Shown: positions 48,072 through 59,753 of the stretch, in pieces
Position numbering within the stretch: position 1 is the first letter of the stretch
Layout: each line of letters starts with the position of its first letter
Origin: Beta vulgaris subsp. vulgaris
Taxonomy: Eukaryota; Streptophyta; Magnoliopsida; Caryophyllales; Amaranthaceae
NCBI RefSeq assembly: GCF_026745355.1
Contig: NC_079210.1
Span: forward strand, 3,154,636-3,218,635
Length of the DNA: 64,000 nt
Direction of reading: 5' to 3'
The notes under the pieces: generated by a model
Databases searched by the model: none
Seen by the model: only the letters and a program-made list of their open reading frames with translations
Told to the model about the DNA's origin: nothing
Translations under genes and position numbers: made by a program

Positions 48072-49025
48072 GAGAAACTCCGTAATATGGAGTGTTTCCG
48101 TTGATCTCAATTTATAACGTTTACAATTATCTTTCCTAAACATAATAGAATCCGAAATATATAACACTAAACTATACAAAGTATATCCTACTTAGGAGAG
48201 AAAATATTTATCCTGGATATATTTTCTCTATTACACCTCTGCGGTCGTAGCACGAGGAGGTTGGATGCTAATATTGGAGCGGAATTCCATAAAGAGTTGT
48301 CAATGGAGGCCCTTGGTGAAGATGTTTCCAAACTAATACATGTTATGTACACGAAGAACTTGTACCTCGCCCAACACGACCTTTTCCCAAACAAAATGAA
48401 TATCCAACTCAATATGTTTGGTGCGTTGGTATTGTACATGGTTACTAGAGGGATAAATAGCACCGACATTATCACAATGTACCAGAGTGGCCTGACGGAG
48501 AGGGCAATGTAACTCGAGAAAGAGGTTATGAAGCCAACAAGACTCAGCAACTACATCAGCGACACCACTATATTCGGCTTCTATACTAGAACGAGAGAGA
48601 GTAGCTTGACGCTTTGAAGATCAAGAAATACGATTGTCACCTAGAAAGCAACAATATCCGGATATGGAGAGGCGAGTATTAGGACACCTACCCCAATCAG
48701 CATCAGTATATGTAATTAGACTCAGAGAAGTAGAAGGAAATAAATGTAACTCATGATCAATGGTGCCTTGAATATAACGCAAAATGCATAAACAGACAAA
48801 CCTATTGTACCTCATAAGCAATATGAGGGCAAGTAAAGGTGAGGTATTAAAGAGCACCTGCAAGACTGCGATACTTACTAGGATCTTGAAACTTAGGGCC
48901 AGAATCAACACTAAGCTTAGACTTAGTTTCCACAAGGGTAGCGGCAGGTTTACAACAACTCATGGTTGCGTGCTCTAATATTTCATGTGCACATTTTTAT
49001 GTGAAAGAAACGTATGAGATGGTGT
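48050..49025 (-). mobile_element. Ty1/copia retrotransposon remnant, RNase H domain and 3' LTR end
   Basis: Read on the minus strand, 48960-48600 encodes LCILRYIQGTIDHELHLFPS and TYTDADWGRCPNTRLSISGY. After an internal stop follow SSKRQATLSRSSIEAEYSG, VVAESCWLHNLFLELH and QRTKHIELDIHFVWEKVVLG: the copia RT tail and RNase H with its TDADW, EAEY and KHIELDIHF signatures. The stretch 48050-48240 has LTR character, including an inverted repeat gagaaaatatttatcc/ggatatattttctc at about 48199-48230. In-frame stops (for example TGG to TGA after NRIS) show that it is dead. Confidence 0.88.
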
Positions 49026-49030
49026 GCGGG

Positions 49031-52000
49031 TGTAATACTCCATATTTTTGGGAGTTACTCTTTATAAATAAGAAAATGTAAATAATAAGGTTGAAATGTA
49101 ATTAATAAGGTTGAAAGTACTTTTATCAAACGGATATTATTATTTATAGAAAAATATAGTTTGGGTAAGCCTACAATTATAATTTAACTATACAACCTAT
49201 TTTTTACCTAACTATACTATAATTCAGTTTTGTTTTGTTTTTCAAATAAATAAGATAAGAAATAGGAATTTGATATGGAAAACAAAATCCTAGTAAAGCT
49301 AGGTTTCTCATGCTATAAATAAGAAACAAAAAGAAAAAAAACCTTATTCACTACTCCAGCAGGTCGTGTCACGCGAGTGTAGGGCAGTGCTGCTGGAAGG
49401 GTTTCGTGCGAGACTTGAGGGGGTCGAGTGGGAGTTGTGGTCATACGAAGTGGTGCGTGTGGTGTGAGGCGGGAGGCAGTGGTCGCCGGAGTTCGTGCGT
49501 TGTCGTCGGTAAGGATGGAAATGGGTGACGGATGATCTATCACCCGCTTAACCCGATATTTTAAATGGATGAAAACCCGAATTTAAATGGATGGAAAGTG
49601 GGTGGTGGGTGAGAATTTTTTCATCCGTCACCCGATCCATCACCCGTTTAACATTCAACTCATTACCCAATTATTAAATTTTACATGTAAATTACTTATA
49701 TTTTATGTTTTTGATATAATTATTTTATATTATGTCACTAATTTCTTTTAAAAATATACTAAATATCATCACCCGTTTAGCACCCGACCCATCCGTTTCA
49801 TCCGATGGATGAAGGATGGATGGATGCGGGTGGAGTAAACAATTGCGGGTGGTGGATGCGGGTGATGTTCCACCCGCCCCGAATCCGATCCATTTCCATC
49901 CCTAGTCGTCGGTGGTTATTGCCGGCGAGTGGGTCCAGTAACCTTTCTAAAAATAAAAATTCTCTTCTTTCCTACTTAATTTAATTGTAAATTCTGATTT
50001 CATAATTCTTATGTATCTTGTTTGTGATTATAAACAAAGTATAGAATAAGTAAAAAAATCAGATTTATAATAGTATGGATTTCGCGCTTCCACACTAAAG
50101 TTTATCGAAGTATGTTGAGTCTGTTATTTATGTGTATTTATCGCTTATGTGACTTGCGAAAATTAGAAAGCGCTTGTGAAATATTGTGACTTAATTAGAA
50201 ATGCAAAAAGATCGTCGTTAAGACTGACTACCTCAAAGTTTCGGGATGAAACTTCCTTTAGGGGGGAGTCTGTAATACTCCGTATTTTTGGGAGTTATTC
50301 TTTATAAATAAGAAAATGTAAAGAATAAGTTTGAAAGTAATTTTATTAAACGAATAATATTATTCACAGAGAAATATAATTTGGGTAAGTTTACAGTTAT
50401 AATTTAACTATACAACCTAATTTTTTTTTTACCTAACTACACTATAATTCGGTTTTGTTTTGTTTCCAAATAAATAAAATAAGAAATAGGAATTTGATTT
50501 GGAAAAACAAATCCTAGTAAGTCGAGACAGTGGTCGCTGGAGTCCGTGCGTACTCAGTGGGTCCGATAACCTCTCTAAAAATAAAAATTATCTTCTTTCC
50601 TATGTAATTTAAATGTAAATTTTGATTTCATAATTCTTATGAATCTTTGATTAATATTTGTGATTATAAACAAAGTATAGAATAAGTAAAAGAAATCATA
50701 TTTATAATTATATTTTTAGTTCATATGATAACTTTATTTCTCAAATTTGATTTTTATAATACTTGTATATATAACTGTTTAAGTTTTGTTGTTGTAAACA
50801 AAGCATATTTTAAGTTAAAAGAAATAAGATTTATGTTTATACTATTAATTCTTAGGATGATTTTATTTCTCAACTCTGATTTTATAATACTTACATATAC
50901 TAGTTTAGGTTTTTGTTGTTATGAACAAGTATAATATAAGTTATAGGAAATCGGATTTACAAACACTTTATTATTAGTTCCTAAATATGTTAGTTTCGAT
51001 AAAGATTATGAACAGAAAGTTAAAACAACAAGATTGATTATTTTTATTATTCGAAACACTATGTTTTACATAGTTAGATAAGCTGATTTTTTTAATTAAT
51101 AATATCAAGGACTTAGCCCTGAAATACTGTTATTATTCGATCAGGTCCCAATTTCATAGGCGGAACGTTTTAAGTTGTTAGCGAAGATTCTCCTTTACAA
51201 GATACGTACGCATACTAGTTCACTTAGATACGTTAGTATCATGTTTAAGTTATGAATTCTTTCATCGGAACCTAGAATGATGATAGGGAACTATCGTATG
51301 GTTATGATTGATGAGATTGTTTGGTAACATGAAATCGATTGAAAATCTGAATGTATTTCCTTGTTTTATAACTTGTGAGTTGGAATGAATTCTTATTGGA
51401 ATGCGTAATTAGCTCTATCGTATCACAAGCATGAAACGAGAATTGAATTAGAATCTTATAATTAATTGTTGTAGCAAGGATGTTACAAGAGGTTTCCTAT
51501 TAAAGGCTTAAGCAATGTACCTAAAAAGGAAAATTAAATGATTATATGTCAAATGTTGTATGAATGAGTATCACTAAGAAGGATAGTTGGCGATAAAACT
51601 TGTAGTTAGAATCCCTACAAGTAGTGAACAATGGGGGAGTGTGGGACTTGTTCTACACTCATACGCAGGCCTACTGTGACTACAGTAGTGTCCTTATAAA
51701 TTTTGATAACTCAAGTAGGCGGAAGGTTCCGTCTGATCTTAGGGGTATGCATACTAAGGTGATGGGTGTGAAGCAGAACGAAACCGCATTTATATTTCAT
51801 CAACTAGACCAAGTTGTCTATTAAGGATTAAGTAGCCCGTATGATTCTAGAAAGATGACAGTGATCGTTCGTTGCCAATTAACTTATAAAAGCAACAAAA
51901 TGTAATACTCTCGTAGTATCATGTCTAGGAATCATTCCTATTATCTTTATTATGCTTAGTGTATTATTTAATTGTTTAAGTACGTACTCAGCATAGCTGA

Positions 52001-52384
52001 TCGTTTGTTATTTGTATTTGCTTGTTGACATGTTATGAATCATTGATATTTCAATGGGGAGAAAATTAGTTATGATGATGATGCTGCATGAGTTCGGACA
52101 TATATGGGATACTCTTTGGTTTATAAACTTTTAAAGTATTTTGGTTGAACTTTCTAGAGTTTTGTTTATGATTTACTTATTTAATGATTTTAAATGAAAA
52201 GGGTTCAATGGTGATTCCCGAGTTGTAGTTAAGTTAACATTTTATTTCCGCTGCAATTTAGTTTTCATAATAAAGAGTAAGTTAATGTTTTAATTTCGAT
52301 AAGCTTTGCGTTTCACCGTGGCGGTAACACTCACAAAGTCGATGCAACGTAGTTTAGACGTGTATGGATTTTGAGGGTGTTACA
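49031..52384 (+). mobile_element. Internally deleted LTR retrotransposon (Ty3/gypsy-like), inserted in the copia element
   Basis: Starts TGTAATACTCC, ends GTGTTACA, and is flanked by GCGGG at 49026-49030 and 52385-52389, a perfect 5-bp TSD. The 3' LTR is 50271-52384 (about 2.1 kb). The 5' LTR is truncated: 49031-50073 matches the start of the 3' LTR apart from a MITE insertion and indels. It is followed by only about 200 bp of internal sequence ending in 'gggatgaaacttcctttagg' and a polypurine tract (aggggggag, 50260-50268). PBS, gag and pol are gone. A TATA-like ctataaata at 49313 lies in a 5' LTR block that the 3' LTR lacks. Confidence 0.85.
49511..49904. mobile_element. MITE inside the truncated 5' LTR, 394 bp, 9-bp TSD
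   Basis: The left end AAGGATGGAAATGGGTGACG mirrors the right end (reverse complement TAGGGATGGAAATGGATCGG). Flanked by gtcgtcggt at 49502-49510 and 49905-49913. Termini of the TAGGGATGG type are common in plant hAT MITEs; a 9-bp TSD would alternatively suggest Mutator, so superfamily is uncertain. The interior is rich in 'cacccg' and 'gggtga' words. The second LTR copy (50521-50560) lacks the element. Confidence 0.85.
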
Positions 52385-52389
52385 GCGGG

Positions 52390-54335
52390 AAACAGTAACA
52401 CCCAAAAAATAACTCAAATGTCACAAGTCAGACATCGGGAACTCAGTTTGTAAATAAGTAATCATGCGCTCTCATAAAAAATGATGTCATCTACATATAG
52501 TAATAGTATGCTCTATCAGGGCCCTGACTGTAGGTGAACAAAGAAGAGTCACTTTTAGTAATAACAAATCCCATGTGCAACAAATCGCTGATACCAGGCA
52601 CAAGGTGCTTCTTTTAACCCATATAAAGCCTTTATGAGCCTGCAGACATGATAAGGGGCTTTCCATCAACAAACCCCGGAGGTTAATGCATATAAACAAT
52701 GTCCTTGAGATCACCATGAAGAAAGGCATTTTGACATCAAGTTGATGAATAGACCACTTGCGAGCCATGGCCAAACCAAGTACATTCTGGATGGTATATG
52801 GTTTGACAACATGACAAAAAAATTCATCACAATCTACACCAATTTCCTGAGACATGCCATCACAAACAAGAAGAGTTTTGTGCCTTTCAAGTTCATCATT
52901 AGATTTTTCTTTATGACGAAAAAACCACATGCAATTAACAATATTCACCCCTGGAGGCCTAGGTACTAATTCCCATGTCCCTGTTTTAATTATAGCATCA
53001 TATTTATCATTCATAACCGCATTTCAATTTAGGTCAGACGAGGCTTGTTTGTGTTTTTTGGGCAAAGCAGGCCGATATAGGGTTAGGCCGAAGGGTAAAA
53101 TAGTTAGACCATATTTAGGACTTGGTTTAAAAATCCCATGGTGACTTCTAGTTATGCGTGGGGAGGGAAGGGGTGGTCTAGTGAGTTGCAGGGGGTGACC
53201 ACGTTGAGGAGGAGGGGTGTACCTCTGTTGGGCTGAAGAGGGGGTTTGGTCAAAAGATAAATCAAGCAGATGGGTATGCGCTGGAGTAGAGGAGGGGATT
53301 GGGATGTTAGAGCTGGCCGCGTGGGCCTAGGGTTTGTCTTAGGAGATGCAGTAGAGGGAGGGGGTGAGAATTGACATTGGACTTGGCGTGAGGAGGAGAT
53401 GGTGCAGGGGATTGGGACTGACGCATGAGGATATGGGTGAGAAAGGGGGAGTATCATCAAAGCAAAGGAAATCATAGCGAGATAAAGGTAAATTTTGATG
53501 ATTTGCAAAAGGAAAATTAAAATCTTCAAATATCACATGGAGGGAGATGATTGTTTTATTTATAGCAAGATCAATACACCTGTAGCCACGGTGGTTATGA
53601 GGACACCCCAAAAAACGCAAGGTGTGGAGCGAGGGGCAAGTTTGTTTTAAGAGGTAACCGTGAGATTTGGAAAACATAAACCAAAAATGCGGCAATCGTT
53701 ATAAGATGGTATGAACGCTTTTGTAGGAAAAATGTTGAGAAGGTATGTGGCGGTCTTTTGAGCATAAACTAAGTAAGAGGAGGGGGTTGAAGGATGGAAT
53801 AGAAGTTAGCGAATGACATTATTTATTGTGCGGATCATATGTTTAACTATGCCATTTTCAGAGGATGTATGAGGGCATGAATATTTGAAAACAATACCAT
53901 TTTGAATGCAAAATAATGAAGGCGTCATTATCAAATTCCCGACCATGACCACTCTGCAATGCTTTAATAGGGCGTTGAAATTGGGTCATAACATAGTGTT
54001 AGAAATTGACAAAGGATGGCTAGGTTTCAGATTTATATTTCAGAGGAATAGTCCGCACATAGTGAGTAAAATCATCAAGCAAAACTAAATAATATGTGTA
54101 TCCATCACTATTCCGTGTTGGAGAGGTCCACAATCAGCATGAATAATATCAAAAGCACAATAAGTAGTAGTATGAGATGTAGTAAAAGGAAGTCTAGTGT
54201 GTTTTCCAATAAGGCAAGTATAACAAAACTTGGAGCATGCTCCTTATTATATTCGATGAAATTACTACTCCTAAGAAAACTTAAAGATTAGTCGTCAGGA
54301 TGACCAAGACGGTTGTGCCATGTTGTTTGGGGTAG
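52390..54335 (-). mobile_element. Ty1/copia retrotransposon remnant, GAG-pre-integrase, integrase and RT
   Basis: Read on the minus strand from 54330: TTWHNRLGHPDD (GAG-pre-integrase), CLIGKHTRLPFTTSHTTTY and FDIIHADCGP (integrase), HTLRFLGCPHNHRGYRCIDL (integrase C-terminal). Then come IIKTGTWELVPRPPGVNIVN and DEFFCHVVKPYTIQNVLGLA with WSIHQLDVKMPF (reverse transcriptase). Frames are broken repeatedly. Together with 48050-49025 this is one element split by the GCGGG insertion. Its 5' part is missing; the sequence changes to gypsy gag near 54340. Confidence 0.88.
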
Positions 54336-54344
54336 GGGTTGTGC

Positions 54345-55085
54345 GGAGGACTCTACTGAAAAGCATTTGCATACTCCATCTGATTCGAGTCAGGTTGATT
54401 GTAGGAATAATCATGACCAAAGTGGACTTGAATGCCACACACCTCACAGTAGGAAAAGGTGATAGGTGCCATGGAAGACATCGCGTTGATACTCATAGGA
54501 GGAGTACTTTACTCCGAAGATTTCAGTGCATCAATCTTCATGCTGAACTGGGGTACTTGTGAAGACAATAGTGCATATGCATCAGCATCAAACTTTTTCT
54601 TCGTAATAGTTCTGGAAGAACTATGATCATTTGTTGCTAAGTTGGCCAGAAAATCATATCCTTCATCCACCTCCTTATCTAGGAAAACACCCCCTACACA
54701 TGAGTCAATTGTACTCTTAATATGGGGTTGCATACCACTGTAGAATACTTGGGTAATGAACCACTTATCAAGGTTGTGGTGTGGGCATTCTCTCTACAGG
54801 TCTTTGAACCTATTCCATGCTTCTTTCAGTGTCTCATCAGGTTCTTGGTGGAAGGTAGTAAGTTTAAGTCTGATTTTTGTAGTTTTGGTAGGAGGTAATA
54901 CTCTTTCACTAATGCTTCAGAAATAACACTCCATTCAGTTTCTGTGACATTATTCAACCGAGTTCGCGCTTTGTCTTTCAAAGAAAACTCAAATACCATG
55001 ACCTTCAATTGATCAGGAGTGACCCCTTGATACTTAGCGGTACGACAGAGTTGTTGAAATCGTTGTAAATTGATCTAGGTAGTCT
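54345..55085 (-). pseudogene. Ty3/gypsy retrotransposon gag remnant
   Basis: Minus-strand frames read FQQLCRTAKYQGVTPDQLKV, MVFEFSLKDKARTRLNNVTE and VISEALVKEYYLLPKLQK. After a frame change they continue VFYSGMQPHIKSTIDSCVGG, EVDEGYDFLANLATNDHSSS and CEVCGIQVHFGHDY. This is the plant retrotransposon gag domain followed by a knuckle-like CxxC. At least one frameshift is present and there is no pol. It abuts the copia fragment at about 54340. Confidence 0.85.
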
Positions 55086-55364
55086 TATGCACCCTTGAGA
55101 GAGTGCTTAAAGCTAGTTAAGAGTCAATAACCTCAATTAGTTGCTTGAGTTTCTCCTTCATATTTCACCCTTCTAATTGCCTAAATCATAATTGGTTGGT
55201 TTTGGATCCCTTTCCCTATCCTATTTGTTCTTTGGTAGTTAGTTTAATAGACTTTAGTTGGTAGTTGACACCTCCTCACTCTTTTTTCGGTCTAGCTTAT
55301 TAATTAGTTAAAACATTTTGATTTTCCTTAGTCCTTGAGGAAGAATGATCCTTGCTTGCCACTT

Positions 55365-55601
55365 TATTTAGGTTAGTGGTCTAGTTAGGTCTTGTTTGAC
55401 TTTAGGAGATTGGCACCGTTGTCGGGGAGATGACTAGTTTCTATAGCTTTTTGATTAATTATTTGAACTATTTGTACTGTCTCATTGGAACTTCAAATCC
55501 TAATTGAGGCAATCTCACTGCACATTTTTCTTTGTTTCTTTTATGCCCAATTCTAAAAGAACAAGTCAAACAAGACCTAACTAGACCACTAACCTAAATA
55601 A
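55365..55601. repeat. 39-bp perfect inverted repeat around a PBS-like loop
   Basis: The left arm 55365-55403 is the exact reverse complement of 55563-55601. The 159-bp loop contains ttggcaccgttgtcgggga at about 55411-55429, which resembles a tRNA-Asp-type primer-binding site (TGGCGCCGTTGCCGGGGA) with two substitutions. It is in plus orientation, although the neighbouring gag remnant runs on minus. Confidence 0.88.
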
Positions 55602-57264
55602 TCCGGCAACTCAAAAAGCAACAAAAGAAAATAAAGCAATCTACTGATCAGGAAAAATCCACGGAATTGGTCGTTCAGAACCAATCAATAAGTAAACTAT
55701 AATACTCATTAATCAATAAGTAAACTGGATAATCTATCCTTTCTTTTTTCAAAAAAAAAAAATCCTTTGTTTTTACAGAATACCCAATTCAAAAACTCTG
55801 GGAAAATAGACAAGCGTCGAATTCTTGAATAGATGGAGGAGAAAAGTAAGGTTTTTAAAAAGTTACAGTTATAAAATAAATTACTATGAAAAAAGGTTTT
55901 ATAAAAGAAAAGAGAAAAAGGAGAAAACTCTTCACGGGATAACCATAGACACCCTGCGTTCACTATGACCAATTAGTACAGACTATGGAGTAATAAAACA
56001 AAAAAGAAGAGAGAGAAGGAGAAAAGATGGATATATGAGTTGGAGAAGCGAACTTACCTAAGAAACTTACACCAGCAGATATGGTTCTAGAACCGACCGA
56101 CATCTCTTGCCGGCATATTCTTCCTTGACTGACGACCTAGTGGTTGTCAATTGCATCCCTCGGTGTCACACCCATATTAGGGTTTCTATGAAAGTGGGAT
56201 CTAATTTAGGGTTTAAAAGAAGTATGTCAAAGAAATTAATTGAGGGGTTTTGATTGAAATTGAGATTTAATGATCAGGTAAGATTTAAATTTTCAGTTTA
56301 AGTTAGATGTATTGGTCATGGGCCTATTTTTTTCGCTTCTTCTTCATCCTTTATGGTTTTCCATAAATAACAACGTTTTTATATATAAATATATTTAAAA
56401 TATATTAATATCTCAAACAGTGTATTTATAATAATACTATTAGACACAATATAAAGAAAAAACATAAAACAAAATTAAGTTGCCAATTATGTGAATTTTA
56501 CCAAAAAAATTCACGCCGCAACGGCTGCGAAACGTTCTAATTGACCGTTATGGACCGTTCTCGCGAAAATGTGACCCTTACCGCAAACGCAATCACGTTT
56601 TTTCCGCTAAATACAATAGACAATTAGTCACAATACGAGGATGATATTGTTAGTTATAGTTGCCTAGTCAATTACCTAGCAATTAGAGAAGGAAAATAAC
56701 TTCCTAGAAATTGAAACTTTCCATGAAAATTAAATTTTCATATATACTAAACGATGACTAAATATGCAATTGGTATGATGAACGAAGGGCTTTGACTGTT
56801 GAATCATTGGTTTGATTTGGAGCACACTCATCGTCCATCGAAAGGGTGTTTTGTTGGGTTCAACATGTGGATTTTATATGTGTGCATGTTTCACTAATAT
56901 GTGTTCTTTAAGGTACCTTTTAGTGGGCTGGAATGTGTTCTTCAATGTCATCTCAAATCAGCTTTGTATAACAGATAGGTTTCCCTTTGTATTAATGGGC
57001 CTTTTTCTTCGTAATTCTTATATAAGTATGGGTTTGTGTTTTACTTTCAATGCTCCGAAAATGATTCATGCATCAGAAGAATAGAAATTTAAATCTACAT
57101 TTCTCCAATTTTGTAGGAAAAATTGTCTCAAATAAATCAACCTTTGCACAATCTTTTCAAATTAAGTCAACTTTTGAATTATTTCTGAACAAGTCATCTT
57201 TGTACCTATATTAACATTTATTGAGTTAGATGCAGATCTTACCTACAAGGGACAGATCTTTTAA
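55602..57264. other. Gene-free, nothing recognised
   Basis: AT-rich sequence with short meaningless open frames. Two 'ccgttatggaccgttctcgcg'-like stretches near 56510-56600 hint at old repeats. No gene or RNA supported. Confidence 0.4.
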
Positions 57265-57269
57265 GGGGC

Positions 57270-58637
57270 TGATAAGTCATATTTATATATAGTTTTTAGG
57301 TGCATTTAGGTTGCATTTTAGAGCATTTAGTTTCATATTTAGGTTCATTATTGCATTATATTCTTAAGTTATACTCTTCTACTCCTATTCGGTATGTTTT
57401 CTTGTTTTTGGTGAATTTCAGGCATTGAAGACGTATTTGGTGTATGATTAGCTAAACTTGAGGATTAGGAGCACTTGGAAAGGAGTTACAATGAATAAGG
57501 ATCATATGGATATGTCATAGTACGAGTTTGAGCAAAGACGAAACGGAAAATCATTAGAAGAAATGTGAAAAAGGAGTCATGTCTACTCTTTTGATCACAA
57601 CTTTTGATGTGCTCCTTAAAATCGAGTAATTCCAGCAGATTTAGAAACTAGACTTGAAGATCTTTCCAACGATAGGTGGCACGCCCCGAGGAGACTTCTA
57701 GTCAAGGAGTTATGCCTTCCGGAAGATTACACTGTTTTTGCTGGAATCTGCCACGCGTACGCGCGGATCACTAATCCGCCTATTAATGTTTTATTTAAGA
57801 CTTTCCTTATCTTGTAAATTATTTTCCTAGTCATATTAGGTTAAAGAATATTATTTAGAGAGGTTTTTCATTCTTTTTCTCTCTCCTCCCCTTTCACGTT
57901 ATTTTTCATTCTCTTAGGTTTTAGTTTTCTCTCCTCTTTCTCTCTAGTTTTTTGTAGTAAACCCTATTTTTCATCTCCTTCATTAATTCATGATTTCTTT
58001 TAGTTTCTTTCTTTGATTTCTTTGATTATGCTTTTCTTTGTAGATTTAGATTTCATTATTTATTTCATGATAGAGTAGTTTTTATTTCTAGGGTTTTGGG
58101 AATCCATGTTTATATGCTATGATTTGATTGATATTTATTTATGGTTTGATTAGTTATTGATATCTCTAATTGATTAGTGTTTTATTGTTAATCTTGCAAC
58201 CTGATCAATTGTTTGATTAAATATTGTTAATATCGAGTCATAGATCGAGAGATAGTACTCTTTAGAGGCTTACCTACAATTAGCAAATCTGATTATGTTG
58301 AGCGACCGTACTAGCATATGTTGATTTGAGAGTGTTAATGCCTGACCAAGGATTAATCCGTGCTCTAGATATCTGATTGATTGAACTATTGATGATATTT
58401 TGATATATTATAGTTATAAACATGGTGAACCATTACCCTAGATCCTTTTTAGTTTGATTTTCTTTATTTATTAGTTTAGAACCTTAATTCACATATTTCT
58501 GATCTTGTTTAGTTTCTCCATATATTAGAAGTTAGATTAAAACGACCATCTCTCTGTGGATTCGACCCTACTTACCCTACTACATTGTTAGAAGGTTTTG
58601 TAGGAATTATTTTTGACTGGTGTACGACAACCTATCA
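57270..58637 (+). repeat. 5' LTR (1368 bp)
   Basis: TG...CA ends. Nearly identical to 62465-63817; differences are mostly 1-3-base indels and a few substitutions, so the insertion is fairly young but not brand new. The middle contains a CG-rich, partly palindromic block ccacgcgtacgcgcggat near 57752. Confidence 0.95.
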
Positions 58638-58642
58638 AATTT

Positions 58643-58660
58643 TGGCGCCGTTGCCGGGGA
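58643..58660 (+). other. Primer-binding site, tRNA-Asp type
   Basis: TGGCGCCGTTGCCGGGGA lies 5 bases after the 5' LTR end. This is the recurrent plant Ty3/gypsy PBS assigned to tRNA-Asp; the tRNA assignment is from established knowledge, not from a tRNA in this window. Confidence 0.85.
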
Positions 58661-58769
58661 GACGGTATTGTTTTATTTAGTTTTTATTGTTGGTGATACT
58701 AAACTGTATATATTTTTTTTCTTCCTTTTGTGAATAATCTTTTTCCTCTCTCTGTTTTAGTGTGTTGTT

Positions 58770-59753
58770 ATGGAGTCGTATAAGTATAGTTCAGATGGGG
58801 ATGTTTTTTCTAATTATCAAGGGCAATATGATTATTCTGGGTATTATAATGCGAATGATTATGTTTATGATGCATCATATGATTGTCAAAATTTACAAAA
58901 TCTGTGCATGAATTCTTTTGAATATTCTCATTACCCTAATGAGTCTTATGTGCCTGATTATACCCAATGTTATCAACCTGAAGAGAATAATTATTTTCAA
59001 CCTGAAATATCAGAGCGCCAGGAACTTTTTAATATGATGAAAGAGTATATTGCTAAACAACATGAAGATTTAAATGAATTAGCTCATGATTACCAAAACA
59101 TAGCGAAATCTATTGAATTTCTTGTTGTGCAACAATCTACTAACCAACAGGTGATACTTGATGATACTGATATTAGTGTTGAGAATTATAATTCGGAAGA
59201 AAAAGGCATTGATTTGACTCACGATAATTTGGTAGAAGGCAAGGGTGTAATTGGTGGAGTTGGTAGTTTGTGTCTCTATGTTGACGAATCCATAGTTGAG
59301 AGTGAAGTGTCTGACACTTTTTCGATAAACTTTTCATCTGCATATGAGTCTAAAGTTGAGAGTGAAATAGTGCATGAGTGTTTGTCAGTTTCATCTGATA
59401 CTGTTTTTGAGTCTCATGTTCCATTCTCTCAAAAACTTGGCATTATTGCTTCATCTTCTATATTATATCCTCCATCGTTCCTTCTTTCTCCCCTTTTGAA
59501 TGACTCACATGATAACATAAATAATGTACAATTAGTTTCTTTTCCTTCTTTTGAGTCATGTAAAAAGACTAACAATTTTTCTTTTACTTCTTCTTGTAAA
59601 TATAATTCTTCCTTTGATTTTTCTTTTTGTAGTTTTAGTAATTTTTTAGTACTAAATTTTTTCATTTTTCCTTTTCACTCTTATATATTATGCTCTGAGA
59701 TGTCTGCAGGAACATACGATAAACTTCTTAGAGCATTGAACTATTATGAGTGA
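58770..59753 (+). CDS. Orphan ORF of the non-autonomous LTR retrotransposon, 327 aa
   Basis: The only long intact frame of the element, starting 132 bp after the 5' LTR. Residues 1-80 are rich in Tyr, Asn, Asp and Ser (MESYKYSSDGDVFSNYQGQY, YHYP-like patches). Residues 85-135 look helical or coiled (RQELFNMMKEYIAKQHEDLN, ELAHDYQNIAKSIEFLVVQQ). The C-terminal half is Ser/Phe-rich with a hydrophobic stretch near 290-310 (FSNFLVLNFFIFPFHSYIL). No zinc knuckle, protease or polymerase motif is visible. The Tyr-rich head with a helical segment is reminiscent of the N-terminal part of some plant gag proteins, but I cannot assign it. Confidence 0.7.
   Translation: MESYKYSSDGDVFSNYQGQYDYSGYYNANDYVYDASYDCQNLQNLCMNSFEYSHYPNESYVPDYTQCYQPEENNYFQPEISERQELFNMMKEYIAKQHEDLNELAHDYQNIAKSIEFLVVQQSTNQQVILDDTDISVENYNSEEKGIDLTHDNLVEGKGVIGGVGSLCLYVDESIVESEVSDTFSINFSSAYESKVESEIVHECLSVSSDTVFESHVPFSQKLGIIASSSILYPPSFLLSPLLNDSHDNINNVQLVSFPSFESCKKTNNFSFTSSCKYNSSFDFSFCSFSNFLVLNFFIFPFHSYILCSEMSAGTYDKLLRALNYYE

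Noticed and set aside
48196..48232. Hairpin gagaaaatatttatcc/ggatatattttctc as an independent regulatory RNA
   Set aside because: It lies in the copia LTR remnant, where terminal-repeat hairpins are expected; no separate gene is suggested.
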